Position numbers and translations under genes: made by a program. The notes beneath the pieces are model-generated. The model did not search any database and was not told where the DNA came from. It was given only the letters and a program-made list of their open reading frames with translations. From assembly GCF_004125265.1 (NCBI RefSeq), contig NZ_RDTE01000003.1, forward strand, positions 2,728,001 through 2,792,000: DNA of 64,000 nt, given 5' to 3'. Positions 9,678-18,643 of this stretch are shown one piece after another (within the stretch, counting starts at the first letter, position 1; each line of letters begins with the position of its first letter). This stretch comes from Streptomyces lydicus. Its GTDB lineage: Bacteria > Actinomycetota > Actinomycetes > Streptomycetales > Streptomycetaceae.

Positions 9678-11084
9678 TCAGACCTCGGCGGACGCCTTCG
9701 CCGCCTCGCCGTCCCGCGGCCCGACGACCTCCGGGGCGGCCGGCTCCGCGGCGGCGTCGTCGGACATCGTCTTCTCGTCGAACGGCGCCCGGCCGGCCAG
9801 CACCTCGGCCACCCGGGCGTTGTCGATCTCCTTGGTCCAGGTGCCGATCAGGATGGTGGCCACCGCGTTGCCGGCGAAGTTGGTCAGGGCGCGCGCCTCG
9901 CTCATGAAGCGGTCGATGCCGACGATCAGGCCCACGCCGTCGACCAGTTCGGGGCGGTGCGACTGCAGGCCGCCGGCCAGGGTCGCAAGGCCCGCGCCGG
10001 TGACGCCCGCCGCGCCCTTCGACGCGATGACCATGAACACCAGCAGCGAGATCTGCTGGCCGAGCGGCAGCGGCTTGCCCATCGCCTCGGCCACGAACAG
10101 CGAGGACATCGTCAGGTAGATGGCGGTGCCGTCGAGGTTGAAGCTGTAGCCGGTGGGGACGGTGATGCCGACCACCGGCCTGCTGACGCCCAGGTGCTCC
10201 ATCTTCGCGATCAGCCGGGGCAGCGCCGACTCCGAGGAGGAGGTGGACAGGATCAGCAGGAACTCCCGGCCGAGGTACTTCAGCAGCTGGAAGACATTGA
10301 CCTTGGCGATCAGCCGGAGCAGCGTGCCGAGCACCACGATCACGAACAGCACACAGGTGGTGTAGAAGCCGATCATGATGACGGCCAGGGACTTCAGTGC
10401 GTCCACACCGGTCTCGCCGACCACCGCCGCGATGGCACCGAAGGCGCCCACCGGCGCCGCCCACATGATCATGGACAGCACCCGGAAGACCAGCTTCTGG
10501 AGGTGCCCGACCCCGCGCAGCACCGGCTCGCCCGCCGCGCCCAGCGCCTGCAGTCCGAAGCCGACCAGCAGCGCCACCAGCAGCGTCTGGAGCACCTGCT
10601 CCTGGGTGAAGGCGGAGACCAGGGTGGTGGGGATCATGCCGAGCAGGAAGTCGGACAGCGACTCCGCGGCGCCCCCGGCCTGGGCGTGGCCCGCGTGCCG
10701 GACGCTCTCGGTCAGGTGGAGGCCGGAGCCGGGGTCCAGCAGGTTGCCGACCACCAGGCCGATGGCCAGCGCCACGGTGGACATCACCATGAAGTAGCCG
10801 AGGGCCAGTCCGCCGACCGCGCCGACCTTGGCGGCCTTCCGCACCGAGCCGACGCCCAGCACGATGGTGCAGAAGACGACCGGCGCGATCATCATCTTGA
10901 TCAGGTTCACGAACCCGGTGCCGAGCGGCTTGAGCTGGACGGCGACACCGGGGGCGGCGAAGCCCACGACGATGCCGAGCAGTACCGCCCCGATCACGGC
11001 GATGTAGAGGAAGTGGGTCCGGTCCCGCTTCGCCGGCGCGGTCTCCTCGGCGGTGCCCCCGGACAACGGGGTCTGTGCAGCCAC
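9678..11084 (-). CDS. dctA: Dicarboxylate:cation symporter, DctA/DAACS family
   Basis: A 468-residue membrane carrier of the dicarboxylate/amino acid:cation symporter family. It probably imports C4-dicarboxylates (succinate, fumarate, malate) with H+ or Na+. Visible marks are the serine-rich reentrant-loop motif SSSESALP (282-289), the NLDGT motif (316-320) and about eight hydrophobic segments. The C-terminal 40 residues are acidic and Ala-rich. The start is GTG with GAGGAGA about 6 nt upstream. The gene is divergent from a CitA/DcuS-type sensor kinase, the classical arrangement for substrate-induced carrier genes. The exact substrate (dicarboxylate or citrate) is inferred from family and context only. 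Confidence 0.9.
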   Translation of the reverse strand: MAAQTPLSGGTAEETAPAKRDRTHFLYIAVIGAVLLGIVVGFAAPGVAVQLKPLGTGFVNLIKMMIAPVVFCTIVLGVGSVRKAAKVGAVGGLALGYFMVMSTVALAIGLVVGNLLDPGSGLHLTESVRHAGHAQAGGAAESLSDFLLGMIPTTLVSAFTQEQVLQTLLVALLVGFGLQALGAAGEPVLRGVGHLQKLVFRVLSMIMWAAPVGAFGAIAAVVGETGVDALKSLAVIMIGFYTTCVLFVIVVLGTLLRLIAKVNVFQLLKYLGREFLLILSTSSSESALPRLIAKMEHLGVSRPVVGITVPTGYSFNLDGTAIYLTMSSLFVAEAMGKPLPLGQQISLLVFMVIASKGAAGVTGAGLATLAGGLQSHRPELVDGVGLIVGIDRFMSEARALTNFAGNAVATILIGTWTKEIDNARVAEVLAGRAPFDEKTMSDDAAAEPAAPEVVGPRDGEAAKASAEV

Positions 11085-11201
11085 GGCTGTCTCCTCGGTC
11101 TACGGCTGTGCGCTGATCTGCGGCTCTGTCACACAACAAGTTCCGGCGACTATGCACGCCGCTGTGGCGCCCGTCACCCTTGCGTACATTTCGTTCACGT
11201 A

Positions 11202-11235
11202 AAAGTGACCGCCCGGACGGTGGTGAAAGTGACCG
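11202..11235. promoter_or_regulatory. Direct repeat AAAGTGACCG, candidate response-regulator site
   Basis: Two identical 10-mers AAAGTGACCG (11202-11211 and 11226-11235) are 24 bp apart, just upstream of the kinase gene in the dctA/kinase divergent region. They are the best candidate binding sites for the CitB-type regulator encoded two genes on. Confidence 0.5.
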
Positions 11236-11250
11236 TGCAGACTGTTCTGT

Positions 11251-12912
11251 ATGCGACTCCCCCGCCCCCGCCCGTCCCGGCATCTGCGCCCTCCGCGCAG
11301 CCTCGCCGGGCAGCTCTTCGCCATGCAGGTGGTGCTGGTGGCGGTGGTCGTCGTGGGCTGCGTGCTCTTCGCGTACCTCAGCGCGGGACGGCAGGCGGAG
11401 GAGACCGCACGGCGGCAGGCGACGGCCGCCGCCACCGCCGTCGCCGACTCCCCCGCGGTGGTGGCCGCCGCGCGCACCACGGACCCGACGGCCGCGCTCC
11501 AGCCGTACAGCGAGCGGCTGCGGCACGACGCCGGGGTCGACTTCGTGGTGGTGATGGCCCCGGACGGGACCCGCTGGACGCACCCCGAGCCGTCCGCGAT
11601 CGGCAAGAAGTACCTGGGGCACATCGGCCCGGCGCTGCACGGCAGGGTCTTCCCCGAGACGCACATGGGGGTGCTCGGCCCGTCCGTACGGGTCGTCGCG
11701 CCGGTCCGTGATCCACAGCGCGGCGGCCGGATCACGGCCCTGGTCAGCTCCGGGATCACCATCGAGACGATCAGTGAGCAGCTGCGCAACCAGGTCCTGG
11801 CGCTGGTGGGCGTGGCCGCGGGGGCGCTGGCGCTCGGCGGCCTGGGGACGTATGTGATCAATGCCCGGCTGCGCCGGCACACCCATGGGATGAACGCGGC
11901 GGAGCTCAGCCGGATGCACGAGTACCACCAGGCCGCGCTGCACGCCGTGCGCGAGGGGCTCTTGATGCTCGACGGGCAGCGCCGGGTCGCCCTGATCAAC
12001 GACGGCGGGCGGGAGCTGCTGGGGCTGTCGGACGACGCGGTGGGCCGCCTGGTCACCGAGCTGGGCCTGCCGGAGCCGCTGACCGAGGCGCTGGTGGCGC
12101 CCGGCCCCCGCGTCGACGAACTCCAGCTGACCCGCGAACGGGTGCTGGTGGTCAACTCCGCACCGGTCTCCGGCGGGGAGCGGCGCGGCAGTGTGGTCAC
12201 CCTGCGCGATCACACCGAACTCCAGGCGCTGTCCGGGGAGTTGGACTCGGTCCGCGGCTTCACCGAGGCGCTGCGCTCACAGGCCCACGAGGCCGCGAAC
12301 CGGCTGCACACCGTGGTCTCGCTGATCGAGCTGGGGCGGGCCGAGGAGGCCGTGGAGTTCGCGACCGCGGAGCTGGAGCTGGCCCAGGCGCTGACCGACC
12401 GGGTCGTGGGCGCGGTCGCCGAACCGGTGCTCGCCGCGCTGCTGCTCGGCAAGGCCGCGCAGGCCAACGAGCGGGGCGTCGAACTGACCCTGACCCCCGA
12501 CAGCCGGATCGACGACGGGCTGCTGCCGCCCGGCCTGCCGGCCCGCGACCTGGTGACGGTGCTGGGCAACCTCCTCGACAACGCCCTCGACGCCGCCGCA
12601 CCCACCCGGGAGCAGACCGCCGCCGGGCCGCCGCGGGTGCACGTCACCGCGCGGGCGGACGGCGGCGAGCTGCTGCTGCGGGTGGCCGACAGCGGCCCAG
12701 GGGTGTCCGCGGATGCCGCCGAGGAGATCTTCCGGCGGGGCTGGAGCACCAAGCAGAGCCCGGCCGCGCCCGCCCGGGGCCGCGGTCTTGGCCTGGCCCT
12801 GGTCCAGCAGGCGGTGCGCCGCAACGGCGGCACCGTCACCCTGGACCGGGCACCCGAAGGCGGCGCGCGGTTCACCGTACGGCTGCCGCTGCGGACGGGC
12901 GCGCCGGCATGA
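11251..12912 (+). CDS. CitA/DcuS-type sensor histidine kinase
   Basis: A 553-residue membrane sensor kinase. Transmembrane segment 1 (about 22-43) and segment 2 (about 181-203) flank an extracytoplasmic single-Cache/PAS domain of about 135 residues, as in citrate and C4-dicarboxylate sensors. A cytoplasmic PAS domain (about 225-320), an SpoB-type phosphoacceptor helix with H346 (SQAHEAANRLHTVVSLIEL) and an HATPase domain (LGNLLDNALDAAAP, SGPGVS, GRGLGLALVQ) follow. ATG 11251 is the only in-frame ATG/GTG before an upstream stop; the ribosome site is weak. The next gene is its likely response regulator and the divergent dctA its likely target. Confidence 0.93.
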   Translation: MRLPRPRPSRHLRPPRSLAGQLFAMQVVLVAVVVVGCVLFAYLSAGRQAEETARRQATAAATAVADSPAVVAAARTTDPTAALQPYSERLRHDAGVDFVVVMAPDGTRWTHPEPSAIGKKYLGHIGPALHGRVFPETHMGVLGPSVRVVAPVRDPQRGGRITALVSSGITIETISEQLRNQVLALVGVAAGALALGGLGTYVINARLRRHTHGMNAAELSRMHEYHQAALHAVREGLLMLDGQRRVALINDGGRELLGLSDDAVGRLVTELGLPEPLTEALVAPGPRVDELQLTRERVLVVNSAPVSGGERRGSVVTLRDHTELQALSGELDSVRGFTEALRSQAHEAANRLHTVVSLIELGRAEEAVEFATAELELAQALTDRVVGAVAEPVLAALLLGKAAQANERGVELTLTPDSRIDDGLLPPGLPARDLVTVLGNLLDNALDAAAPTREQTAAGPPRVHVTARADGGELLLRVADSGPGVSADAAEEIFRRGWSTKQSPAAPARGRGLGLALVQQAVRRNGGTVTLDRAPEGGARFTVRLPLRTGAPA

Positions 12913-12952
12913 GCGGGGCCAGGGCCTGTCCCGGTGCGAGAGGATGCGGCCG

Positions 12953-13633
12953 GTGACCCCCTCCGACATCCGGGTCCTCGTCGTCGAGGACGATCCGGTC
13001 GCCGCCGACGCACACGCCCTGTACGTGGGGCGGGTGCCCGGCTTCACGGTCTCCGGCACCGTGCACTCCGGCGGCGACGCCCGCCGCCATCTCGACGCGC
13101 ACCCCGTCGATCTGCTGCTGCTCGACCTCTATCTGCCGGACGGCCACGGGCTGCAGCTGGTGCGGACGCTGCGCGCGGCCGGCCACACCGCCGACATCAT
13201 CGCGGTCACCTCCGCCCGGGATCTGGCGATGGTGCGCGAGGGCGTCTCGCTGGGCGTGGTGCAGTACGTGCTGAAGCCCTTCACCTTCGCCACCCTGCGC
13301 GACCGGCTCACCCGCTATGCACAGTTCCGCGCCACCACCGGCGAGGCCAGCGGGCAGGACGAGGTGGACCGGGCGATCGCGGCGCTGCGCGCACCGCGTC
13401 CGGCGGCGCTGCCCAAGGGGCTGACCGCGGCCACCCTGCGGGCCGTCACCGATGTGCTGCGGGCCGCGGGGAGCGGGCTGACGGCGACCGAGGCGGCCGC
13501 CGATGTGGGCATCTCCCGGATCACCGCCCGCCGTTATCTCGAACATCTGGTGGAGAGCGGCCGGGCCGCCCGCGCTCCCCAGTACGGCCAGGTCGGCCGC
13601 CCCGAGTTGCGCTACCGGTGGTCGGGCCACTGA
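12953..13633 (+). CDS. CitB/DcuR-type response regulator
   Basis: A 226-residue response regulator. The receiver domain (1-125) has the acidic pocket VEDDP, phospho-acceptor D58 (LLLLDLYLPDG), a conserved threonine and the lysine of VLKPF. The C-terminal domain (about 150-226) is a winged HTH with LTATEAAADVGISRITARRYLEHL. It should be phosphorylated by the upstream kinase and activate the divergent carrier gene. GTG 12953 was chosen because GAGAGG lies 9 nt upstream; ATG 12944 is an alternative that would overlap that site. Confidence 0.92.
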   Translation: MTPSDIRVLVVEDDPVAADAHALYVGRVPGFTVSGTVHSGGDARRHLDAHPVDLLLLDLYLPDGHGLQLVRTLRAAGHTADIIAVTSARDLAMVREGVSLGVVQYVLKPFTFATLRDRLTRYAQFRATTGEASGQDEVDRAIAALRAPRPAALPKGLTAATLRAVTDVLRAAGSGLTATEAAADVGISRITARRYLEHLVESGRAARAPQYGQVGRPELRYRWSGH

Positions 13634-13861
13634 CCGGCCGCGACCCCGGTGACACCGGGAGGTCAGGGTCATCCCCGAGGGTCACCCCGAGACGCCCCGT
13701 CGGTCCCAGGTCGGACGGCCGTCCGTCCAGAGAGTGACGCCGGGCCCACGGATAGGACTTCCGGCCGGTGCGGCTTTCGGTCCTTGCGGCCGAGGTGCCG
13801 GCCGGGGTGCGCCTTCGAGAATGGGGACATCGAAACGTCCGTCCCTCTCCAGGAGTTCCCC

Positions 13862-14662
13862 GTGTCCCACCCGGCCGCCTTTCCGGGTTTTCCCGGTTCC
13901 CCCGCCCCCGCCCGCGCCGGCGGTGCCGTCGCCGCCCGTGCCACGGATCTGAGCAAGGTCTACGGCCAGGGGGAGACCCGTGTGGTCGCGCTGGACTCCG
14001 TCTCGGTCGAGTTCGGCAAGGCCAAGTTCACCGCGATCATGGGTCCGTCCGGCTCCGGCAAGTCGACGCTGATGCACTGCATGGCCGGGCTGGACACGAT
14101 CTCGTCCGGCTCGGCCCGGATCGGCGACGTGGAGCTGTCCTCGCTGGGCGACAAGCAGCTGACGCGGCTGCGCCGGGACAAGATCGGCTTCATCTTCCAG
14201 GCGTTCAACCTGCTGCCGACGCTGAGCGCGCTGGAGAACATCACCCTGCCGATGGACATCGCGGGCCGCAAGCCCGACAAGGAATGGCTGAACGCCGTGA
14301 TCGAGACCGTCGGCCTGTCCGGCCGGCTCGCGCACCGGCCGGCCCAGCTCTCCGGCGGCCAGCAGCAGCGCGTCGCGGTCGCCCGCGCGCTGGCCGCCCA
14401 GCCGGAGATCATCTTCGCGGACGAGCCGACCGGCAACCTCGACTCCCGCTCGGGCGCCGAAGTGCTGGGCTTCCTGCGGGAGTCCGTGCAGGCGATGCAG
14501 CAGACGGTCGTGATGGTCACCCACGACCCGGTCGCCGCGGGCTATGCGGACCGGGTGGTCTTCCTCGCGGACGGCCGGATCGTCGAGGAGCTGTACGAGC
14601 CGACCCCGGACGCCGTCCTGGACCGGATGCGGCTGTTCGACGCCAAGGGCCGTACGCGCTGA
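13862..14662 (+). CDS. ABC transporter ATP-binding protein (MacB/LolD-like)
   Basis: A 266-residue ATPase of the MacB/LolD/FtsE-like family. It has Walker A GPSGSGKS (61-68), the Q-loop [12 protein letters not shown] typical of this family, the signature LSGGQQQR (from 163), Walker B FADEP (D187, E188) and the switch histidine in VTHDP. The first 24 residues are Pro/Ala-rich and add to the usual 225-240. The GTG start has AGGAG 6 nt upstream. It pairs with the large permease gene 81 bp downstream. The substrate (lipid, peptide or drug) cannot be told from sequence. Confidence 0.93.
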   Translation: MSHPAAFPGFPGSPAPARAGGAVAARATDLSKVYGQGETRVVALDSVSVEFGKAKFTAIMGPSGSGKSTLMHCMAGLDTISSGSARIGDVELSSLGDKQLTRLRRDKIGFIFQAFNLLPTLSALENITLPMDIAGRKPDKEWLNAVIETVGLSGRLAHRPAQLSGGQQQRVAVARALAAQPEIIFADEPTGNLDSRSGAEVLGFLRESVQAMQQTVVMVTHDPVAAGYADRVVFLADGRIVEELYEPTPDAVLDRMRLFDAKGRTR

Positions 14663-14743
14663 CGCCCGGCACACCGCACCACCGCGCTCCCGGGCGCGCT
14701 GCCCTTCATCCCGAGCCACCGGACCAGGACTGACACCACCACC

Positions 14744-17296
14744 ATGCTGCGAACCGCCCTGCGCAATGTCCTTGCGCACAAAGCCCGATTGATGATGACC
14801 GCGCTCGCGGTGCTGCTCGGCGTCGCCTTCGTCGCCGGCACCCTCATCTTCAGTGACACCGTCAGCTCGGCCGTCCAGAAGGCGTCCGAGAAGAACCTCG
14901 ACGGGGTGGCCGTCTCCGTCCAGGCCCAGGCCGCCGACGACACCCCGGACGTCGGCAAGGACGGCAAGCGGACCACCCTTGTCGACGAAAAGCTGGCGGA
15001 CACCATTCGCGCGCTGCCCGGCGTGCAGTCCGTACGCCGCAATGTCAACGGCACGGCCACCGTCGCCGGCCCGGACAATGTGCCGCTCGGCAACGACTGG
15101 CAGAACCTCGCCGCCAACTTCCAGCCGGACAAGGACGGCTACGACGCCCGCTACCCGCTGATGCAGGGCCGCGGACCGACCGCCGACGACGAGATCGCGC
15201 TGGACGAGGCGACCGCGAAGGCGTCCGGCCACAAGATCGGTGACTCCGTGCGGCTCGCCACCGACGGCCCGGTGCTGACGAAGCGGCTGGTCGGCATCGT
15301 CACCACCGACGACCCGCAGGTGACCGCGGGCGGCAGCCTGACGCTCTTCGACACCGCCACCGCGCAGAAGCTGTTCCTGCACCCCGGCCAGTTCGACGAG
15401 CTGGTGATCGGTGCCGCGCCCGGCGCCGATCAGCAGGCACTGACCGCCAAGGTCCGCGAGGTGCTGCCCAAGAACCGCGCCACGGCGACCAGCGGCACCG
15501 CGCTCGCCGCCGAGCAGTCCCGGATGGTCGCCGGCCAGAACAAGGCCCTGACCCAGACGCTGCTGACCTTCGCCGGGATCGCGCTGTTCGTCGGCGTCTT
15601 CATCATCGCCAACACCTTCACCATGCTGATCTCCCAGCGCAGCCGGGAGATCGCCCTGATGCGCGCGATCGGCGCCTCCCGCCGTCAGGTCGTGCGCTCG
15701 GTCCTCGCGGAGGCGGCCCTGCTGGGCCTGATCTCGTCGGCCGTCGGATTCGCGCTGGGCATCGGCCTCGCCGTGGGCCTGCGGGCGGTGCTCGAAGCGA
15801 ATGGCGCGGGTTTCCCGGACGGACCGGTCGTCATCAGCCCGGCCGCGGTGCTCTCCGCGCTGGGCGTGGGCGTCGTGGTGACCGTACTGGCCGCCTGGCT
15901 GCCGTCCCGCAAGGCGGCGAAGATCGCCCCGGTGGAGGCGCTCAACACCGTCGAGGCGCCGCCGGCGCTGCGCAGCCTGGTGATCCGCAACTCCCTCGGC
16001 GCGATCGTCACCGGTCTCGGTGTCGCGACCATGTTCTACGTCTCCACGCTGGAGAAGACCGACGACATGCCGATCGCGATGGTGGGCGGAATGCTGACGC
16101 TGACCGGCGTCATCATCCTCGCGCCGCTGCTGTCCCGGCCCCTGGTCTCACTGGCGGGCATCGTCACCACCCGGCTCTTCGGCATCAGCGGCAAGCTGGC
16201 CAAGGAGAACACGCTGCGCAACCCCCGCCGTACGGCGGCGACCGCCTCGGCGCTGATGATCGGCCTCACCCTGATCACCGGTATGACGGTGGTCGGGAAC
16301 TCGGCCGGGCAGGCCATGGACAAGATGACGGCCCAGGGGCTGAAGGCCGACTACAAGATCGGGACCACGACGTTCACCGGTCTGGACCCCGAGCTGTCGC
16401 AGAAGGTGGCGGATCTCCCGGGCGTCGGGGCGGCGGCTCCGCTGCGCGATGCGGGCTTCCAGACCCCGAATTCCACCATGGGCCTGAAGGGCACCGACCT
16501 CAACACGATCGACAAGGTCACCCAACTGGACTTCACCAGCGGTTCGTTGAAGGGCGCCGGCGGCAACGACATCGCGGTCTCCCAGGAGATGGCCAAGATG
16601 AAGGGCTGGCACACCGGCGACACCCTGGACGCCACCTTCTTCGACAAGAAGAAGGCGAAGCTCAAGATCGTCGGAATCTACGTGGACAACCAGCTTCTCG
16701 GCGACTCGATCGGCACCGCCTCACTGGTGGCGCCGCACCAGTTCCAGCCGAAGGTCGAGACACTGCTGGTGAAGGCCCAGGACGGTCCGTCTCAGGGGCT
16801 GGCGAAGCAGATCCGGCACACCCTCGGCGACAGCCCGCTGCTGAAGGTCCAGGACCATGACGACCTGCGCAAGGAGAACGCCGCGAACATCGACATGGTG
16901 CTCAACGTCTCCTACGGGCTGCTGGGCATGGCCGTCATCATCGCGGTGGTGGGCGTCGTCAACACCCTCGCCATGTCGGTCTTCGAGCGGACCCGCGAGA
17001 TCGGGATGCTGCGGGCGATCGGCCTGGCCCGCAGCGGCATCAAGCAGATGGTCCGGCTGGAGTCGGTGGTCATCGCGCTGTTCGGCGCGGGCCTGGGCAT
17101 CGCGGTGGGCGTCTTCCTCTCCTGGGCCACCGGCCACCTGGTCAGCCAGGGCCTGCCCACCTACGAGCTGCTGCTGCCCTGGGGCCGGCTCGCGCTGTTC
17201 GTACTGATCGCGGCGGCCGTGGGGGTGCTGGCCGCCCTCTGGCCGGCCCGCCGGGCGGCCCGGCTGAACATGCTGGAGGCCATCGGCGCACAGTGA
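14744..17296 (+). CDS. ABC transporter permease with two FtsX domains
   Basis: An 850-residue MacB-type permease. After an N-terminal helix (LMMTALAVLLGVAFVAGTLIF, MacB periplasmic-core start), a large extracytoplasmic domain leads to a first FtsX domain (about residues 265-400). This is followed by two helices (about 410-470), a second extracytoplasmic domain and a second FtsX domain (about 720-850) ending in PARRAARLNMLEAIG. Both FtsX domains carry the REIxxxRAIG motif (REIALMRAIG and REIGMLRAIG). Such duplicated permeases work with a LolD-like ATPase, here the preceding gene, and couple ATP hydrolysis to mechanical work on envelope or secreted substrates. A strong terminator follows. Confidence 0.92.
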   Translation: MLRTALRNVLAHKARLMMTALAVLLGVAFVAGTLIFSDTVSSAVQKASEKNLDGVAVSVQAQAADDTPDVGKDGKRTTLVDEKLADTIRALPGVQSVRRNVNGTATVAGPDNVPLGNDWQNLAANFQPDKDGYDARYPLMQGRGPTADDEIALDEATAKASGHKIGDSVRLATDGPVLTKRLVGIVTTDDPQVTAGGSLTLFDTATAQKLFLHPGQFDELVIGAAPGADQQALTAKVREVLPKNRATATSGTALAAEQSRMVAGQNKALTQTLLTFAGIALFVGVFIIANTFTMLISQRSREIALMRAIGASRRQVVRSVLAEAALLGLISSAVGFALGIGLAVGLRAVLEANGAGFPDGPVVISPAAVLSALGVGVVVTVLAAWLPSRKAAKIAPVEALNTVEAPPALRSLVIRNSLGAIVTGLGVATMFYVSTLEKTDDMPIAMVGGMLTLTGVIILAPLLSRPLVSLAGIVTTRLFGISGKLAKENTLRNPRRTAATASALMIGLTLITGMTVVGNSAGQAMDKMTAQGLKADYKIGTTTFTGLDPELSQKVADLPGVGAAAPLRDAGFQTPNSTMGLKGTDLNTIDKVTQLDFTSGSLKGAGGNDIAVSQEMAKMKGWHTGDTLDATFFDKKKAKLKIVGIYVDNQLLGDSIGTASLVAPHQFQPKVETLLVKAQDGPSQGLAKQIRHTLGDSPLLKVQDHDDLRKENAANIDMVLNVSYGLLGMAVIIAVVGVVNTLAMSVFERTREIGMLRAIGLARSGIKQMVRLESVVIALFGAGLGIAVGVFLSWATGHLVSQGLPTYELLLPWGRLALFVLIAAAVGVLAALWPARRAARLNMLEAIGAQ

Positions 17297-17321
17297 CCGC
17301 CTGACCGCCACCCCCCACACA

Positions 17322-17361
17322 GGCGGCGCGCCTGCCCTCGACCGAGGACAGGCGCGCCGCC
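17322..17361. terminator. Bidirectional terminator between the permease and pfkA
   Basis: A 19-bp stem with one mismatch (starting GGCGGCGCGCCTG) and a 2-nt loop between convergent genes. Confidence 0.85.
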
Positions 17362-17387
17362 GTTGGTGTGTGCGGGACCCAGCGGGC

Positions 17388-18413
17388 TCAGAAGACCGAC
17401 TCGGCCTCGTCCATCCGCCACGCGGGCACCGTCTTGAGTTCGGTGACCGCCTCGTGCAGCGGCACCATCGTGATGTCGGTGCCGCGCAGCGCGGTCATCC
17501 GGCCGAAGTCACCGCGGTGCGCGGCCTCGACGGCGTGCCAGCCGAAGCGGGTGGCGAGCACCCGGTCGTACGCGGTGGGGGTGCCGCCGCGCTGGACGTG
17601 GCCGAGGATGACCGGGCGGGCCTCCTTGCCGAGGCGCTTCTCCAGCTCGACGGCGAGGTGGTTGCCGATGCCGGTGAACCGCTCGTGGCCGAACTGGTCG
17701 ATCGCGCCCTTCTTGTAGTCCATGGTCTCCTCGGCCGGGTGGGCGCCCTCGGCGACACAGACCACCGCGAACTTCTTGCCCCGGGCGAAGCGCTCCTCGA
17801 CCATCGTGACCAGGTCGTTCACGTCGAAGGGGCGCTCCGGCAGGCAGATGCCGTGGGCGCCGCCGGCCATCCCGGACTCCAGCGCGATCCAGCCGGCGTG
17901 CCGGCCCATCACCTCGACGACCATGACGCGCTGGTGCGACTCCGCGGTGGTCTTGAGGCGGTCGATCGCCTCCGTCGCGACGCCGACGGCGGTGTCGAAG
18001 CCGAAGGTGCGGTCGGTGGAGGAGATGTCGTTGTCGATGGTCTTGGGGACGCCGACGACCGGCATCCCGGCGTCCGCCAGCATCCGGGCGGCGGTGAGGG
18101 TGCCCTCGCCGCCGATCGGGATCAGGACGTCGATGCCGTAGTCCTTGGAGAGGTCCTTGGACTTCTCGCAGGCCTCCCGGAGCCGGTTGCGCTCCAGCCG
18201 GGACGAGCCGAGGATGGTGCCACCGCGGGCCAGGATGCCGCTGACCGCCTCCAGGTCGAGCTTGCGGTAGCGGCCTTCGAGCAGCCCCTTGAAGCCGTCC
18301 TCGAAACCGATGACCTCGTCGCCGTGCCCGGTGAGGGCACGGTGGACAACAGACCGGATCACAGCGTTCAGACCAGGACAGTCGCCGCCTGCGGTGAGGA
18401 CTCCGATACGCAT
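17388..18413 (-). CDS. pfkA: 6-phosphofructokinase
   Basis: Pfk (341 residues) phosphorylates fructose-6-phosphate to the 1,6-bisphosphate in glycolysis. The start MRIGVLTAGGDCPGLNAVIR fixes the N-terminus; the ATG has AGGAGA 9 nt upstream. The nucleotide loop is GGEGT (101-105). Residue 104 is glycine, as in ATP enzymes, while residue 124 (PKTIDND) is lysine, as in pyrophosphate enzymes; catalytic base D127 is present. This G104/K124 mix marks the actinobacterial group of PFKs known to use ATP. Binding motifs MGRHAGW and HVQRGG are intact. It is divergent from pta-ackA across about 230 bp that appear to hold back-to-back promoters. Confidence 0.96.
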   Translation of the reverse strand: MRIGVLTAGGDCPGLNAVIRSVVHRALTGHGDEVIGFEDGFKGLLEGRYRKLDLEAVSGILARGGTILGSSRLERNRLREACEKSKDLSKDYGIDVLIPIGGEGTLTAARMLADAGMPVVGVPKTIDNDISSTDRTFGFDTAVGVATEAIDRLKTTAESHQRVMVVEVMGRHAGWIALESGMAGGAHGICLPERPFDVNDLVTMVEERFARGKKFAVVCVAEGAHPAEETMDYKKGAIDQFGHERFTGIGNHLAVELEKRLGKEARPVILGHVQRGGTPTAYDRVLATRFGWHAVEAAHRGDFGRMTALRGTDITMVPLHEAVTELKTVPAWRMDEAESVF

Positions 18414-18548
18414 CGTGCTGGGTCTCCTGTGCTCGCTGTCGGTTCGTGTGAGCCGGTCCGATTGTTTCACGGGCCGGCCCGCCCTCCCTCGCCACGGACC
18501 TCACCCCCACTGTCCTCGCACGGACTCCGCAAGGGAAACTGGGAGAGC

Positions 18549-18577
18549 GACTTAGCTACACGCATAGGTATTGTCAA
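18549..18577 (-). promoter_or_regulatory. Predicted pfkA promoter
   Basis: On the minus strand a perfect -35 hexamer TTGACA (18577-18572) is followed after 17 nt by TAAGTC (18554-18549), giving a 5' leader of about 130 nt for pfkA. It looks like a housekeeping sigma (HrdB-type) site. Confidence 0.6.
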
Positions 18578-18600
18578 GAGGGGCACGCCCACAATAACGA
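18571..18600 (+). promoter_or_regulatory. Predicted pta promoter overlapping the pfkA -35
   Basis: On the plus strand TTGTCA (18571-18576) is followed after 16-18 nt by an AT-rich stretch (AATAACGA, 18593-18600). It shares its -35 with the opposing pfkA promoter. The segment also has dyad symmetry (ATTGT with ACAAT around GGGC/GCCC). Confidence 0.4.
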
Positions 18601-18643
18601 CTTATTTTGACCTTGTGACCATCGAGGGGATCGGAGAGCGCAC

